The notes: generated from the letters alone by a model not told the origin. 64,000 nt of DNA from Bradyrhizobium lablabi (GCF_018129385.1 NZ_JAFCLN010000028.1:1-64000), one strand, 5' to 3'; shown: positions 16,888-25,369, counted from the first letter of the stretch. A program made the numbers and translations.

Positions 16888-17316
16888 TCAGACGACGGTC
16901 AGGCGGACGTCGACATTGCCGCGGGTCGCGTTCGAGTAGGGGCAAACCTGGTGGGCTTTTGCCACCAGCGCCTCGGCGTCAGCCTTGGCGAGGCCCGGCA
17001 GCGAGACCGCAAGGTCGATGTCGAGGCCAAAGCCGCCCTCCGAGCGCGGGCCGATGCCGACCGTGGAGGTGACGGAAGCGTCCGCAGGCACCTTCACGCC
17101 GCCGCCCTGGGCCGCCACCGCCTTCATCGCGCCGATGAAGCAGGCGGCATAGCCGGCCGCAAACAGCTGCTCGGGGTTGTTGCCGGTCCCGCCGCCGCCA
17201 CCGAGTTCCTTCGGGGTCGAGAGCTTGACGTTGAACGCGCCGTCCGCGGTGGAAGCGGTACCGTCGCGGCCGCCGGTGGCTGTTGCGGTGGTCTTGTAAA
17301 GCACTTTTACCGACAT
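16888..17316 (-). CDS. ohr: Organic hydroperoxide resistance protein Ohr
   Basis: 142 residues from ATG 17316. Both redox cysteines are present: peroxidatic Cys59 in GYAACFIGAM and resolving Cys125 in VCPYSNATRGNVDV. The N-terminal YKTTATATGGRDG and the NPEQLFAAGYAAC motif are diagnostic of Ohr rather than OsmC. It reduces organic hydroperoxides using lipoyl-dependent reductants. It is divergent from ohrR across a 168-base region with two dyads, the standard arrangement for OhrR-controlled expression. Confidence 0.96.
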   Translation of the reverse strand: MSVKVLYKTTATATGGRDGTASTADGAFNVKLSTPKELGGGGGTGNNPEQLFAAGYAACFIGAMKAVAAQGGGVKVPADASVTSTVGIGPRSEGGFGLDIDLAVSLPGLAKADAEALVAKAHQVCPYSNATRGNVDVRLTVV

Positions 17317-17363
17317 GGTGGTCTCCCTTGGGGTTGGGGCTGAGCTTGTTGGACGGGGTTTTG

Positions 17364-17432
17364 TATTGCACACAGTTAGATTGTGCACAATATAAAATAT
17401 GCGGCCTCACATTTAATTGTTCGCAATTGAAT
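17364..17432. promoter_or_regulatory. Likely OhrR operator region between ohr and ohrR
   Basis: Two AT-rich dyads lie in the divergent intergenic region. The first is ATTGCACA...TGTGCACAAT at 17365-17392. The second is ATTTAATTG-TTCG-CAATTGAAT at 17411-17431, with AATTG/CAATT arms. OhrR of other bacteria binds AT-rich inverted repeats overlapping the ohr promoter. Which dyad is the operator is not resolved; the second has better symmetry. Confidence 0.6.
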
Positions 17433-17484
17433 GCAGGCCCGGTCCGGCCCATCATGAGGGCCGAAAGCGCCTTACGAGGGTATC

Positions 17485-17946
17485 ATGGCAAGGAAAGTGG
17501 CGGCGGACCAATGGCTGCGGCTCGATAATCAAATCTGCTTCGCGGTCTATTCGGCCGCGCATGCCTTTAACAGGGTCTACAAACCGCTATTGGACCGGCT
17601 CGACCTGACTTATCCGCAATATCTGGTGATGCTGGCGCTGTGGGAACACGACGGCGTGCCGCTCAAGGATATCGGCGAACGCCTGTTCCTGGATTCGGGA
17701 ACCCTGACGCCGCTGCTCAAGCGGCTGGAGGCGGCCGGGCTCGTCAAGCGTACGCGCTCGACCGAGGATGAACGTCAGGTGCTGATCGCACTGACGGCGC
17801 AGGGTCAGGCGCTAAAGGAGAAAGCGCGTTCGGTGCCGCAGTCGATCCTGGAGGCGTCGGATTGTTCGGTCGGGGAGCTCGTCGCGCTGAAGAGTGAGAT
17901 CGTGGCGCTGCGCGACCGGTTGAATGCGGCGTTGGGGGAGGGCTAG
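17485..17946 (+). CDS. ohrR: MarR-family organic hydroperoxide sensor OhrR
   Basis: 153 residues. The N-terminal reactive cysteine is Cys18 in LDNQICFAVYSA, the position conserved in OhrR. A MarR winged helix spans about 45-110 with LTYPQYLVMLALWE, the recognition segment LDSGTLTPLLKRLEAAGLVKR and the wing RSTEDERQVLI. In reduced form it represses ohr; oxidation of Cys18 by organic hydroperoxides releases DNA. Its stop codon overlaps the end of the convergent GIY-YIG gene by 4 bases. Confidence 0.95.
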   Translation: MARKVAADQWLRLDNQICFAVYSAAHAFNRVYKPLLDRLDLTYPQYLVMLALWEHDGVPLKDIGERLFLDSGTLTPLLKRLEAAGLVKRTRSTEDERQVLIALTAQGQALKEKARSVPQSILEASDCSVGELVALKSEIVALRDRLNAALGEG

Positions 17947-18182
17947 AAGCGCTTCTTGGCAAAGGCGCGGCCAGAGTGGGACTTGAGATATTTTTCGAAG
18001 GCCAGCGCTTTGTATTTGTCAGGGAAGGCGCAGTACCAGACCAGCTTCCATGGCTTGAATTTGGATGTGTGGGCGGATCGGCCGGCGTTGTGTTCGGGGA
18101 TACGGCGCTTCAGGTCCTCGGTAGCGCCAATGTATTCTTGGTCGGGGAATTCGATGCTGCGGATGATGTAGACGTACCACAT
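17943..18182 (-). CDS. Small GIY-YIG nuclease-family protein
   Basis: 79 residues comprising one GIY-YIG domain: MWYVYIIRS (the YVY strand), YIGATEDLKRRIPEHN with the catalytic Arg region, and FEKYLKSHSGRAFAKKRF with the metal-binding Glu. Such stand-alone domains (YhbQ/UPF0213-like) are frequent in Bradyrhizobium, often in several copies, and their substrates are mostly unknown. It lies immediately downstream, on the same strand, of a tRNA-Ala gene whose 3' end is embedded in an inverted repeat. The convergent neighbour is ohrR. Confidence 0.85.
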   Translation of the reverse strand: MWYVYIIRSIEFPDQEYIGATEDLKRRIPEHNAGRSAHTSKFKPWKLVWYCAFPDKYKALAFEKYLKSHSGRAFAKKRF

Positions 18183-18252
18183 CGAGATTGATGTCCGCGG
18201 CGAGGATTGATCCCACTACCAGCCCGTCTTCGCCCAAGAGGGCTTCGCCGGG

Positions 18253-18314
18253 CACCACGCTTCACCCTTCAGGCAACTCGTGGCTGCGCCACGCGTAGCC
18301 CGAAGGGTGAAGCG

Positions 18315-18319
<5 letters not shown>
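18253..18319. repeat. Long hairpin: 18-bp perfect inverted repeat overlapping the tRNA-Ala 3' end
   Basis: CACCACGCTTCACCCTTC (18253-18270) is repeated in perfect inverted orientation at 18302-18319. The 31-base interior has a second hairpin, CGTGGC-TGC-GCCACG. The right arm covers the last two acceptor bases, the discriminator and the CCA of tRNA-Ala (minus strand). There is no U-tract, so it is not a typical terminator. Confidence 0.9.
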
Positions 18320-18390
<71 letters not shown>

Positions 18391-18430
18391 TTGACCTGAT
18401 CGGCGCGCCTGGGCGACGCGCGGGGTACTC

Positions 18431-18454
18431 CCAGAACACAGTTCTGGTTTTATC
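18431..18454 (+). other. Perfect hairpin CCAGAAC-ACA-GTTCTGG followed by TTTTATC
   Basis: A 7-base-pair perfect stem, read on the plus strand, ends in a short U-rich stretch. On the minus strand it sits between the TIGR02300 gene and tRNA-Ala. It could terminate plus-strand readthrough or act as a processing site. No plus-strand gene ends immediately before it. Confidence 0.4.
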
Positions 18455-18468
18455 TCAAGTATCTTCTC

Positions 18469-18876
18469 TCAGCTCTCTTCGTCGTTGCCGACATCGCCGA
18501 TGATGTCGGTGACGTCCTCATCGCCTTCCTCCTCGTCGGCGATGAAGGTCGAATCATCGTCCTCATCGTCATCGATGGTCTCGTCGACCTCGATATCGTC
18601 CTCCGATTCGGGAACGACGGCCTTCACCTTGCCGGTGTTCTCCTCGGCGTCGGCTTCCTCGAGCGACACCAATTCTTCGGCTTCCGCGGGCTCCGGCATG
18701 TCGGCGGCAGTGGCGGGCGCAGCGGCCGCAGCGCCGCGGCCGCGCGGCGGGGCGACGGGCGCGATCGGCACGACCTCGCCGGTATAGGGAGAGATCACCG
18801 GATTCTTGTTCAGGTCGTAGAACTTCTTACCCGTCGTCGGGCAAATGCGTTTGGTTCCGAGGTCGGATTTGGCCAC
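18469..18876 (-). CDS. TIGR02300 family protein (conserved alphaproteobacterial, acidic)
   Basis: 135 residues from a GTG at 18876, preceded by AGGACC. The N-terminus is the family hallmark: LGTKRICPTTGKKFYDLNKNP, then a SPYTGE segment. It resembles a zinc-ribbon-like start with only one Cys. The second half is an Ala/Pro linker followed by a very acidic Asp/Glu-rich tail (for example DDDEDDDST), likely disordered. Function is unknown. The frame extends further upstream without homology. It is divergent from aroA. Confidence 0.85.
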   Translation of the reverse strand: MAKSDLGTKRICPTTGKKFYDLNKNPVISPYTGEVVPIAPVAPPRGRGAAAAAPATAADMPEPAEAEELVSLEEADAEENTGKVKAVVPESEDDIEVDETIDDDEDDDSTFIADEEEGDEDVTDIIGDVGNDEES

Positions 18877-19020
18877 GTCAAGGTCCTGGGAATTTTTCGA
18901 AAAACGGTGCTTCACTTGGCTAGTTGAGGGGCTGCTGTCAATAGCGGTTTGCGGGCAAATTTCGAGCCCGTGACGCCTTCTGCCGCATGTGATACTGCGG
19001 CCGCGCGAAAGGACACAATC

Positions 19021-20358
19021 TTGACCCATTCAGGCCCGGCAACCCCCCTCGAAGCCCGCTCCTCGGGCCCCCTGAGCGGAAAAGTCCGCGTCCCCGGGGA
19101 CAAGTCGATCTCGCACCGCTCGCTGATCCTGGGGGCGCTGGCGGTCGGCGAGACCCGGATTTCCGGCCTGCTCGAGGGCGAGGACGTGATCAACACCGCA
19201 AAATCGATGCGGGCGCTCGGCGCGAGCGTGGAGCGGACCGGCCCGTTTGCCTGGACGGTGCGCGGGGTGGGTGTCGGCGGCTTTGCGGAACCGGCCGCGG
19301 CGCTCGATTTCGGCAATTCCGGCACCGGCTGCCGGCTGGTGATGGGGGCGGTCGCGGGCTGCCCGGTCACCGCCGTGTTCGACGGCGATGCTTCGCTGCG
19401 CTCGCGGCCGATGCGGCGGATCCTCGATCCGCTGGAGCTGATGGGCGCCAGGACCGGCGACATCAAGGAGGGCGGCCGCCTGCCGCTGACGCTGCATGGC
19501 GCGCGCGATCCCGTGCCGATCGTCTACCGGACGCCGGTCGCCTCGGCGCAGATCAAGTCCGCGGTGCTGCTGGCGGGGCTGGCCGCGCCCGGAATCACCA
19601 CCGTGATCGAGACGGAAGCAAGCCGCGATCACACCGAGCTGATGATGAAACATTTCGGCGCCGACATCACTTCCGAGCGAGAAGGCAGCCACGGCCGAAA
19701 GATTTCGCTCGCCGGCCAAAGCGAGCTGCACGGCGCCGAGGTGGTGGTGCCCGCCGATCCGTCTTCCTCGGCGTTCCCGATCGTGGCGGCGCTGATCGTC
19801 GAGGGCTCCGACATCGTGCTGTCCGACGTCATGACCAATCCGCTGCGCACCGGGCTGTTCACGACGCTGCGCGAAATGGGCGGCTCGATCGAGGAGAGCG
19901 AGGTGCGGGGCGACGCCGGCGAGCCGATGGCGCAGCTGCGCGTGCGCGGCTCAAAACTGCGCGGCGTCGAGGTGCCGCCGGAGCGCGCGCCTTCGATGAT
20001 CGACGAATATCTGGTGCTGGCGGTTGCGGCCTCCTTTGCCGAGGGCACGACGGTGATGCGCGGCCTACAGGAATTGCGCGTCAAGGAATCCGACCGGCTG
20101 GCCGCCACCGCCGACATGCTGCGCGTCAACGGCGTCAAGGTCGAGATATCGGGCGACGATCTGATCGTCGAGGGCCGCGGTCACGTCCCGGGCGGCGGCC
20201 TTGTCGCCACCCACATGGACCATCGTATTGCCATGTCCGCGCTGGTGATGGGCTGCGCCGCCGACAAGCCGGTGAAAGTCGACGACACCGCCTTCATCGC
20301 CACCAGCTTCCCGGACTTCATCCCGATGATGCGCGCGCTGGGAGCGGAGTTTTCATGA
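19021..20358 (+). CDS. aroA: 3-phosphoshikimate 1-carboxyvinyltransferase (EPSP synthase)
   Basis: 445 residues from TTG 19021 (giving MTHSGPATPLEA). The frame is open upstream to 18949, but the TTG matches remembered Bradyrhizobium starts. Motifs include VPGDKSISHRSLILGAL (22-40), FGNSGTGCRLVMG (97-109) with the shikimate/PEP-site Gly at 101, LRSRPMRRI, and ELRVKESDRL near the C-terminus. It condenses PEP with shikimate-3-phosphate in the aromatic pathway. The sequence belongs to the class II-like (Agrobacterium CP4-related) group, but the glyphosate-insensitive Ala of CP4 is not present at 101. It is the first gene of a plus-strand cluster leading to the nucleotidyltransferase-like pair. 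Confidence 0.95.
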   Translation: MTHSGPATPLEARSSGPLSGKVRVPGDKSISHRSLILGALAVGETRISGLLEGEDVINTAKSMRALGASVERTGPFAWTVRGVGVGGFAEPAAALDFGNSGTGCRLVMGAVAGCPVTAVFDGDASLRSRPMRRILDPLELMGARTGDIKEGGRLPLTLHGARDPVPIVYRTPVASAQIKSAVLLAGLAAPGITTVIETEASRDHTELMMKHFGADITSEREGSHGRKISLAGQSELHGAEVVVPADPSSSAFPIVAALIVEGSDIVLSDVMTNPLRTGLFTTLREMGGSIEESEVRGDAGEPMAQLRVRGSKLRGVEVPPERAPSMIDEYLVLAVAASFAEGTTVMRGLQELRVKESDRLAATADMLRVNGVKVEISGDDLIVEGRGHVPGGGLVATHMDHRIAMSALVMGCAADKPVKVDDTAFIATSFPDFIPMMRALGAEFS

Positions 20359-20368
20359 GGCGGCCGGG

Positions 20369-20986
20369 ATGAGCGCAGCCTTCGACCGCGATGCGCTGCT
20401 CGATGCGTTCGACAGGATCGGGCGCGCGGCAGTCGAGGCGGGAACGAAGCTGCAAATCGCGGTCTATGGCGGATCGGCGCTGATGCTGGCGAGCAATTTC
20501 CGCTTTGCCACGGAAGATGTCGATATCGCTGAAATCGGGCAGCAGTGGCCGGCCTGGCTTTCAACGGCTGTCCGGCAGATCGCCGAGGAAAATAACTGGT
20601 CGGACGCCTGGCTCAACGACGCGGTGACGTTTCATCTCAGCCATCTGGCGCGCGCGGACCGCGATCTCACGGCGTTCGGCACCTTTCCGCGGCGGCAGGA
20701 GAAGGTGGGGCTTTGCGTCTTCGTGCCGACAGCCCGATACATGCTTGCCTTGAAGCTCAAGGCACTGCGGATCTCCAGTTTCGAAAAAGGCCAGCAGGAT
20801 ATGACTGATGTCGCGCATCTCCTGAAGGCGCTCCAATTGACGGAAGTCGAGCCGGCAATCGCGATTTTCGCCGAATTCTTTCCCGTTAGCGCCGCCGATG
20901 CCGACAAGCAGCGCTTCGTGCTAAGACATCTGCTTTCCGGAGCCACGACCGTCGATGCGCCCCATTACCCTCGCTCAGACCGCTGA
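20369..20986 (+). CDS. DUF6036-like nucleotidyltransferase-fold protein
   Basis: 205 residues. The N-terminal half has a minimal nucleotidyltransferase-like core: IAVYGGSALMLA (the hG[GS] helix-turn) at about 30-42 and ATEDVDIAE with acidic residues at about 49-57. A later GLCVFVPTARYMLALKLKAL segment is followed by a helical C-terminus. This pattern (GGSA, D-x-D, then a LALKL.A helix) is shared by DUF6036/AbiEii-type proteins that act as toxins or companions in toxin-antitoxin systems. It begins 10 bases after aroA and overlaps the next gene by 32 bases, indicating coupled translation. Function is unproven. Confidence 0.7.
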   Translation: MSAAFDRDALLDAFDRIGRAAVEAGTKLQIAVYGGSALMLASNFRFATEDVDIAEIGQQWPAWLSTAVRQIAEENNWSDAWLNDAVTFHLSHLARADRDLTAFGTFPRRQEKVGLCVFVPTARYMLALKLKALRISSFEKGQQDMTDVAHLLKALQLTEVEPAIAIFAEFFPVSAADADKQRFVLRHLLSGATTVDAPHYPRSDR

Positions 20987-21359
20987 ACGCGTCGCGTCCG
21001 GCCAATCGGCGGACAAGGCGCTGCCGGAGTTTCTCGACGAGTTCTACCTCGCCACAAGTCCGGAGCAGCAAAGCGCGATGCTTGCGGAAGAGCCGCGGCC
21101 GACGGGGGACCCGCGGCTGGACGGACTGTTCGGCGCGGTCGCCGAATATCTTGCCCATGAGTTCGGTTTGCCGCGCGTTCCCTCCTGGGCCTACATGCCG
21201 GGCCGATACCTCGATCGGGCCTGGCACACCTCGCCGATCGCCGACAAGGGATTTCGGGAATATCTCACCTTCGCCAGCCCCGCCGAGTTCGCCTCGCGCA
21301 ACATCTTTACCGAGGAGCGGCCGTTGCGCCGGGCGCGCGGTCCCCGGCCGTCGCAATGA
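20955..21359 (+). CDS. Uncharacterised partner protein of the nucleotidyltransferase-like gene
   Basis: 134 residues, not recognised. The N-terminal 45 residues look helical (TLAQTAERVASGQSADKALPEFLDEFY). The C-terminal part has a hydrophobic RVPSWAYMPGRYLDRAW segment and a FASRNIFTEERPLRRAR end that look conserved. There are no cysteines, signal peptide or membrane helix. It overlaps the upstream nucleotidyltransferase-like gene by 32 bases in another frame, so the two probably work as a pair. Whether it is an antitoxin is speculation. Convergent with the Bug protein gene, 12 bases away. Confidence 0.65.
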   Translation: MRPITLAQTAERVASGQSADKALPEFLDEFYLATSPEQQSAMLAEEPRPTGDPRLDGLFGAVAEYLAHEFGLPRVPSWAYMPGRYLDRAWHTSPIADKGFREYLTFASPAEFASRNIFTEERPLRRARGPRPSQ

Positions 21360-21371
21360 GGCCAGCGCGCC

Positions 21372-22361
21372 TTACGACGGCGCAATTCCAAGGCTGGTCA
21401 CCGCCTCGATCCAGACCGGCGATTCTTCCTTGTAGAGTTTTTGGGTGGCCTCAAAGGTCATTGCCGTGTCGTCGACGCCGAATGATTTCATGACCTGAAG
21501 CACCTTTTCGCTTCTACCGCCGGCCACCAGCAGCTTTGACAGCTTTTGAATGATTTCCGGCGGCGTGCCCGCGGGCACGGCGCAGCACTGGAAGCCGGTG
21601 AGCTGGAAGATGCGCGAGGTTGCGCCCTGCTCGGTGAAAGTCGGCACGTCAGGCAATACCGACATGCGCTTGCGCGAGACGGCGACCGCGCGGCCGCGGC
21701 CGCTCTGAAGCACGGACAATGCCGCCGAGTAGCTGCCGTGGGCGCCGTCGATGAATCCGCCGGCAAGATCGGTCCACATCGGCGCCTCGCCGCGATAATG
21801 CACCGCCTCCATCTTCAGGCCGTACTGCTTGTTCATCTCGGCAACCGCCATATGCGCGTAGGAGCCGGCGCCGTAGGTGCCGATGTTGACCTTCTCGGCC
21901 TTCTTCGCATAGGCGATGAATTCGGCGAGCGTCTTGGCGCCAGTCTTTTCGGCGACCGCAAACGGCAGGCTGCCCGCCGGCATGATCGAGACGAGGACGA
22001 AATCCTTTTCGGCGTCGTAGGGGATGTCCTTGATCAGCACGCGGTTCATGATCATCGTCGTCGAGATCGTGAACATCAGCGTGTAGCCGTCGGGCGCCGC
22101 GCGCTTGGCTTCCACCGCCGCGACCGAGCCGGAGGCGCCGGCCTTGTTTTCCACCACCACGTTCTGGCCGGTCTCGGCGCGGATGTATTCGCCATAGGTG
22201 CGGGCGAACAAATCCGTCTGCCCGCCGGCCGGATAGCCGGCGATGATCCTCACTTGCCGGTTCGGCCAGTCGGTCTGCTGCGCCTGGGCCGCGCCGATCA
22301 GCGGTAACGCCGAGGCGGCGGCAGCACTTCCGATAAAGCGACGTCGCGAAATCGCGCTCAT
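21372..22361 (-). CDS. Bug-family tripartite tricarboxylate transporter (TTT) substrate-binding protein
   Basis: 329 residues from ATG 22361, which has a strong GGAGGAG site upstream. The N-terminus SRRRFIGSAAAASALPLIGAAQA is a Tat-like signal with twin arginines and an AQA cleavage site. The mature protein shows the Bug pattern: WPNRQVRIIAGYPAGGQTD, VVENKAGASGSVA and LPDVPTFTEQG. Bug proteins bind carboxylates or other small organic anions for TctAB-type permeases, but none is encoded here, making this an orphan binding protein as is common for the family. Confidence 0.9.
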   Translation of the reverse strand: MSAISRRRFIGSAAAASALPLIGAAQAQQTDWPNRQVRIIAGYPAGGQTDLFARTYGEYIRAETGQNVVVENKAGASGSVAAVEAKRAAPDGYTLMFTISTTMIMNRVLIKDIPYDAEKDFVLVSIMPAGSLPFAVAEKTGAKTLAEFIAYAKKAEKVNIGTYGAGSYAHMAVAEMNKQYGLKMEAVHYRGEAPMWTDLAGGFIDGAHGSYSAALSVLQSGRGRAVAVSRKRMSVLPDVPTFTEQGATSRIFQLTGFQCCAVPAGTPPEIIQKLSKLLVAGGRSEKVLQVMKSFGVDDTAMTFEATQKLYKEESPVWIEAVTSLGIAPS

Positions 22362-22559
22362 TGGTTTTTCTCCTCCGGCCCATGCAATTTCTTTTGAGTG
22401 AATTGCTTCCGAGCCCCGGTGGCCAGCATAGAGGCGCGGGAGGAGGCAGGCGAGGACATTTGGACGCATCAATTTTGCTGGAATTCTGTGCGGCGGAAGA
22501 TGCCGTTCTGGTGTGCCACGGCCTTGACCATCTCGCCGCTGTGTCGCACATGGCTCCCC

Positions 22560-23189
22560 ATGATCATCGCCATCGACGGACCGGCGGCCTCCGGCAAGGG
22601 CACGCTCGGCAAGCGGCTCGCCCACCATTACGGCTTTCGCCATCTCGACACCGGCGTGATCTATCGCGCGGTCGCCAAGGCATTGCTCGATATCGGCGCC
22701 GATCTCACCGACGAGGCGCGCGCGGTTGCGGTTGCGATGGAGCTCGATCCGGAAAAATTCGGCCATCCCGAATTGAAGACGCAGCGAATCGGCGAGGCCG
22801 CCTCAGTGGTGTCGGCGATCCCGAAGGTGCGGGAAGCGCTGGTCAATTTTCAGCGGCAGTTTGCGGCAGATCCGCCAGGCGCCGTGCTCGACGGCCGCGA
22901 CATCGGCACCATCATCTGCCCGCATGCCGATGTGAAAATCTTCGTGGTGGCCGACCCGCGGGTGCGGGCGCGGCGACGCACCCTGGAGGCCCGCGCGCGC
23001 GGCGAGGATGCCGACGAGGCGGCGGTGCTGGCTGACATCCTCAGGCGCGATGAGCGCGACCGCAATCGCGCGATTGCGCCGCTGGTAGCGGCGCCGGACG
23101 CGCACACCCTGGACAATTCCAATCTCGATATCGAGGCCGGCGTCCGCGCCGCCATCGCGATCGTCGAAGCTGTCCGCGGCGGAAAATAG
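22560..23189 (+). CDS. cmk: Cytidylate kinase
   Basis: 209 residues from ATG 22560. The P-loop is GPAASGKGT at 7-15; HLDTGVIYRAVA and the LDGRDIGTIICP motif (CMP-binding) are diagnostic, with KIFVVADPRVRARRR as the lid region. It phosphorylates CMP and dCMP. The frame is open upstream, but the family N-terminus MIIAIDGPAA starts exactly at 22560. Together with aroA upstream and rpsA downstream it reproduces the widely conserved aroA-cmk-rpsA order, here interrupted by three genes. Confidence 0.95.
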   Translation: MIIAIDGPAASGKGTLGKRLAHHYGFRHLDTGVIYRAVAKALLDIGADLTDEARAVAVAMELDPEKFGHPELKTQRIGEAASVVSAIPKVREALVNFQRQFAADPPGAVLDGRDIGTIICPHADVKIFVVADPRVRARRRTLEARARGEDADEAAVLADILRRDERDRNRAIAPLVAAPDAHTLDNSNLDIEAGVRAAIAIVEAVRGGK

Positions 23190-23636
23190 TTTCTCAGTTC
23201 CTCGCCCGAGAACGGTAGTTTCCGCGCGAAATCGCGGTCAACAAGCCTTGAGACGCGGGTCGGCCTTCGTCAAATGCGAGCGTTAACGCCCCGTAAACGG
23301 GCCATTTTTGCTTGCCGCTGGTGGCCCGGAGGATTATATCAGCAGCGTCCGGGCTACCCCCGATGAGATCAGGGCAGTCCGAGCGGGCCGGTCAGGGAAT
23401 TCGACACCCTGCCGTCATCTGGAGGAAAGCCCGCTCCCCGTCTTGCACGCCGGCCCATTCGGCCGGCACATCCAGGGTCCCGGGAAAATCACCGTATCGG
23501 ATATGCAGCCATGCTGCCGGCCCGCTGTTGCGCGTTTGCGTGACCAGCGGTCGTCGGGTTTGCGGAACCCGACACTGCATTTTCGATGCGCCCCTTAACC
23601 CGAACTGCCGGCAAGTATCCCGCATCTGGAGAACAA
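23190..23636. other. 447-base gene-free leader between cmk and rpsA
   Basis: No gene is supported in this unusually long gap. Inverted or GC-rich patches include CGCCGGCCCATTCGGCCGGC near 23449-23468. A short UTR-like A-rich ribosome-binding stretch, CTGGAGAACAAATG, precedes rpsA. The length suits a regulated rpsA leader, but no Rfam-like structure can be named by eye. Confidence 0.4.
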
Positions 23637-25340
23637 ATGGCTTCGAATACTGCTGCTTCCTATAATCCTACCCGCGACGATTTCGCCGCGATGCTCGACG
23701 AATCCTTCGGCGGTGGCAACCTTCAGGAAAGCTCCGTCATCAAGGGCAAGGTCGTCGCGATCGAGAAGGACATGGCCGTCATCGACGTCGGCCTGAAGAC
23801 CGAAGGCCGCGTGGCGCTGCGCGAATTCGCAGGACCCGGCCGTGAAAGCGATCTCAAGGTCGGTGACGAAGTCGAGGTGTTCCTCGACCGCATCGAGAAC
23901 GCGCTCGGCGAAGCTGTGCTGTCGCGCGACAAGGCCCGCCGCGAGGAAAGCTGGGGCAAGCTCGAGAAGGCGTTCCAGAACAACGAAAAGGTCAACGGCG
24001 TCATCTTCAACCAGGTCAAGGGCGGCTTCACCGTCGATCTGGATGGCGCAGTGGCCTTCCTGCCGCGCTCGCAGGTCGACATCCGCCCGATCCGCGACGT
24101 CGCCCCGCTGATGAACAACTCGCAGCCGTTCCAGATCCTCAAGATGGATCGCCGCCGCGGCAACATCGTGGTGTCGCGCCGCACGGTGCTGGAAGAGACC
24201 CGCGCCGAGCAGCGCCAGGAATTGGTGCAGAACCTCGAAGAGGGTCAGGTGATCGACGGCGTCGTCAAGAACATCACCGATTACGGTGCGTTCGTCGACC
24301 TCGGCGGTATCGACGGCCTGCTGCACGTCACCGATATCGCCTGGCGCCGTGTCAACCATCCGACCGAGGTGCTCACCATCGGCCAGACGGTGAAGGTCAA
24401 GATCATCAAGATCAACCACGAGACCCACCGCATCTCGCTCGGCATGAAGCAGTTGCTGGACGATCCGTGGCAGGGCATCGAGGCGAAGTACCCACTCAAT
24501 GCGCGCTTCACCGGCCGCGTCACCAACATCACCGACTACGGCGCGTTCGTCGAGCTGGAGCCGGGCATCGAAGGCCTGATCCACGTCTCGGAGATGTCGT
24601 GGACCAAGAAGAACATGCACCCCGGCAAGATCGTTTCGACCTCGCAGGAAGTCGAAGTGCAGGTGCTGGAGGTGGATTCGGTCAAGCGCCGCATCTCGCT
24701 CGGTCTCAAGCAGACCATGCGCAACCCCTGGGAAGTTTTCGTCGAGAAATTCCCTGTCGGTTCGACCGTCGAGGGCGAGGTCAAGAACAAGACCGAGTTC
24801 GGGCTCTTTTTGGGCCTCGAGGGCGACGTCGACGGCATGGTGCATCTGTCCGACCTCGACTGGAAGCTTCCGGGCGAGCAGGTGATCGACAATTTCAAGA
24901 AGGGCGACATGGTCAAGGCCGTGGTGCTCGACGTGGATGTCGAGAAGGAGCGCATCTCGCTCGGCGTCAAGCAGCTCGAAGGCGACCCGTTCGCCGAGCC
25001 GGGCGACGTCAAGAAGGGCGCTGTCGTGACCTGCGAAGTCCTCGACGTGAAGGAATCCGGCATCGACGTGAAGATCGTCGGCACCGATTTCACCACCTTC
25101 ATCAAGCGGTCTGAGCTGGCCCGCGACCGCAACGATCAGCGCGCCGAACGCTTTGCCGTCGGCGAGAAGGTCGATGCCCGCGTGATCCAGTTCGACAAGA
25201 AGGCCCGCAAGGTGCAGGTCTCGATCAAGGCGCTGGAAGTCGCCGAGGAGAAGGAAGCCATCGCGCAGTACGGTTCCTCCGATTCGGGCGCCACGCTGGG
25301 CGACATCCTGGGCACCGCGCTCAAGAACCGCGACAAGTAA
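23637..25340 (+). CDS. rpsA: 30S ribosomal protein S1
   Basis: 567 residues from ATG 23637, the expected length for alphaproteobacterial S1. Six S1/OB-fold repeats are visible at about 30-100, 115-185, 195-270, 282-355, 370-440 and 455-530. The clearest markers are paired ITDYGAFVDLGGIDGLLHVTD and ITDYGAFVELEPGIEGLIHVSE motifs with RISLGMKQ / RISLGLKQ ends. S1 unwinds mRNA and docks it on the 30S subunit. An upstream in-frame ATG (23586) is rejected because the family begins MASNTAASYNP. A strong terminator follows. Confidence 0.97.
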   Translation: MASNTAASYNPTRDDFAAMLDESFGGGNLQESSVIKGKVVAIEKDMAVIDVGLKTEGRVALREFAGPGRESDLKVGDEVEVFLDRIENALGEAVLSRDKARREESWGKLEKAFQNNEKVNGVIFNQVKGGFTVDLDGAVAFLPRSQVDIRPIRDVAPLMNNSQPFQILKMDRRRGNIVVSRRTVLEETRAEQRQELVQNLEEGQVIDGVVKNITDYGAFVDLGGIDGLLHVTDIAWRRVNHPTEVLTIGQTVKVKIIKINHETHRISLGMKQLLDDPWQGIEAKYPLNARFTGRVTNITDYGAFVELEPGIEGLIHVSEMSWTKKNMHPGKIVSTSQEVEVQVLEVDSVKRRISLGLKQTMRNPWEVFVEKFPVGSTVEGEVKNKTEFGLFLGLEGDVDGMVHLSDLDWKLPGEQVIDNFKKGDMVKAVVLDVDVEKERISLGVKQLEGDPFAEPGDVKKGAVVTCEVLDVKESGIDVKIVGTDFTTFIKRSELARDRNDQRAERFAVGEKVDARVIQFDKKARKVQVSIKALEVAEEKEAIAQYGSSDSGATLGDILGTALKNRDK

Positions 25341-25369
25341 GCGTTCGCGCATCTGTCACACGCAAATCA

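Noticed and set aside
18431..18454. LexA box at the CCAGAAC-ACA-GTTCTGG hairpin
   Set aside because: Alphaproteobacterial LexA sites are direct GTTC-N7-GTTC repeats; this is an inverted repeat with a 3-base loop next to a T-rich stretch.
19021..20358. AroA as a glyphosate-tolerant CP4-type enzyme
   Set aside because: The key position in the GNSGTG motif is Gly, not the Ala found in CP4, so natural insensitivity is not supported.
23595..25352. A 585-codon minus-strand frame across rpsA
   Set aside because: It is the mirror of a very biased S1 reading frame; no family resemblance and no upstream ribosome-binding site.
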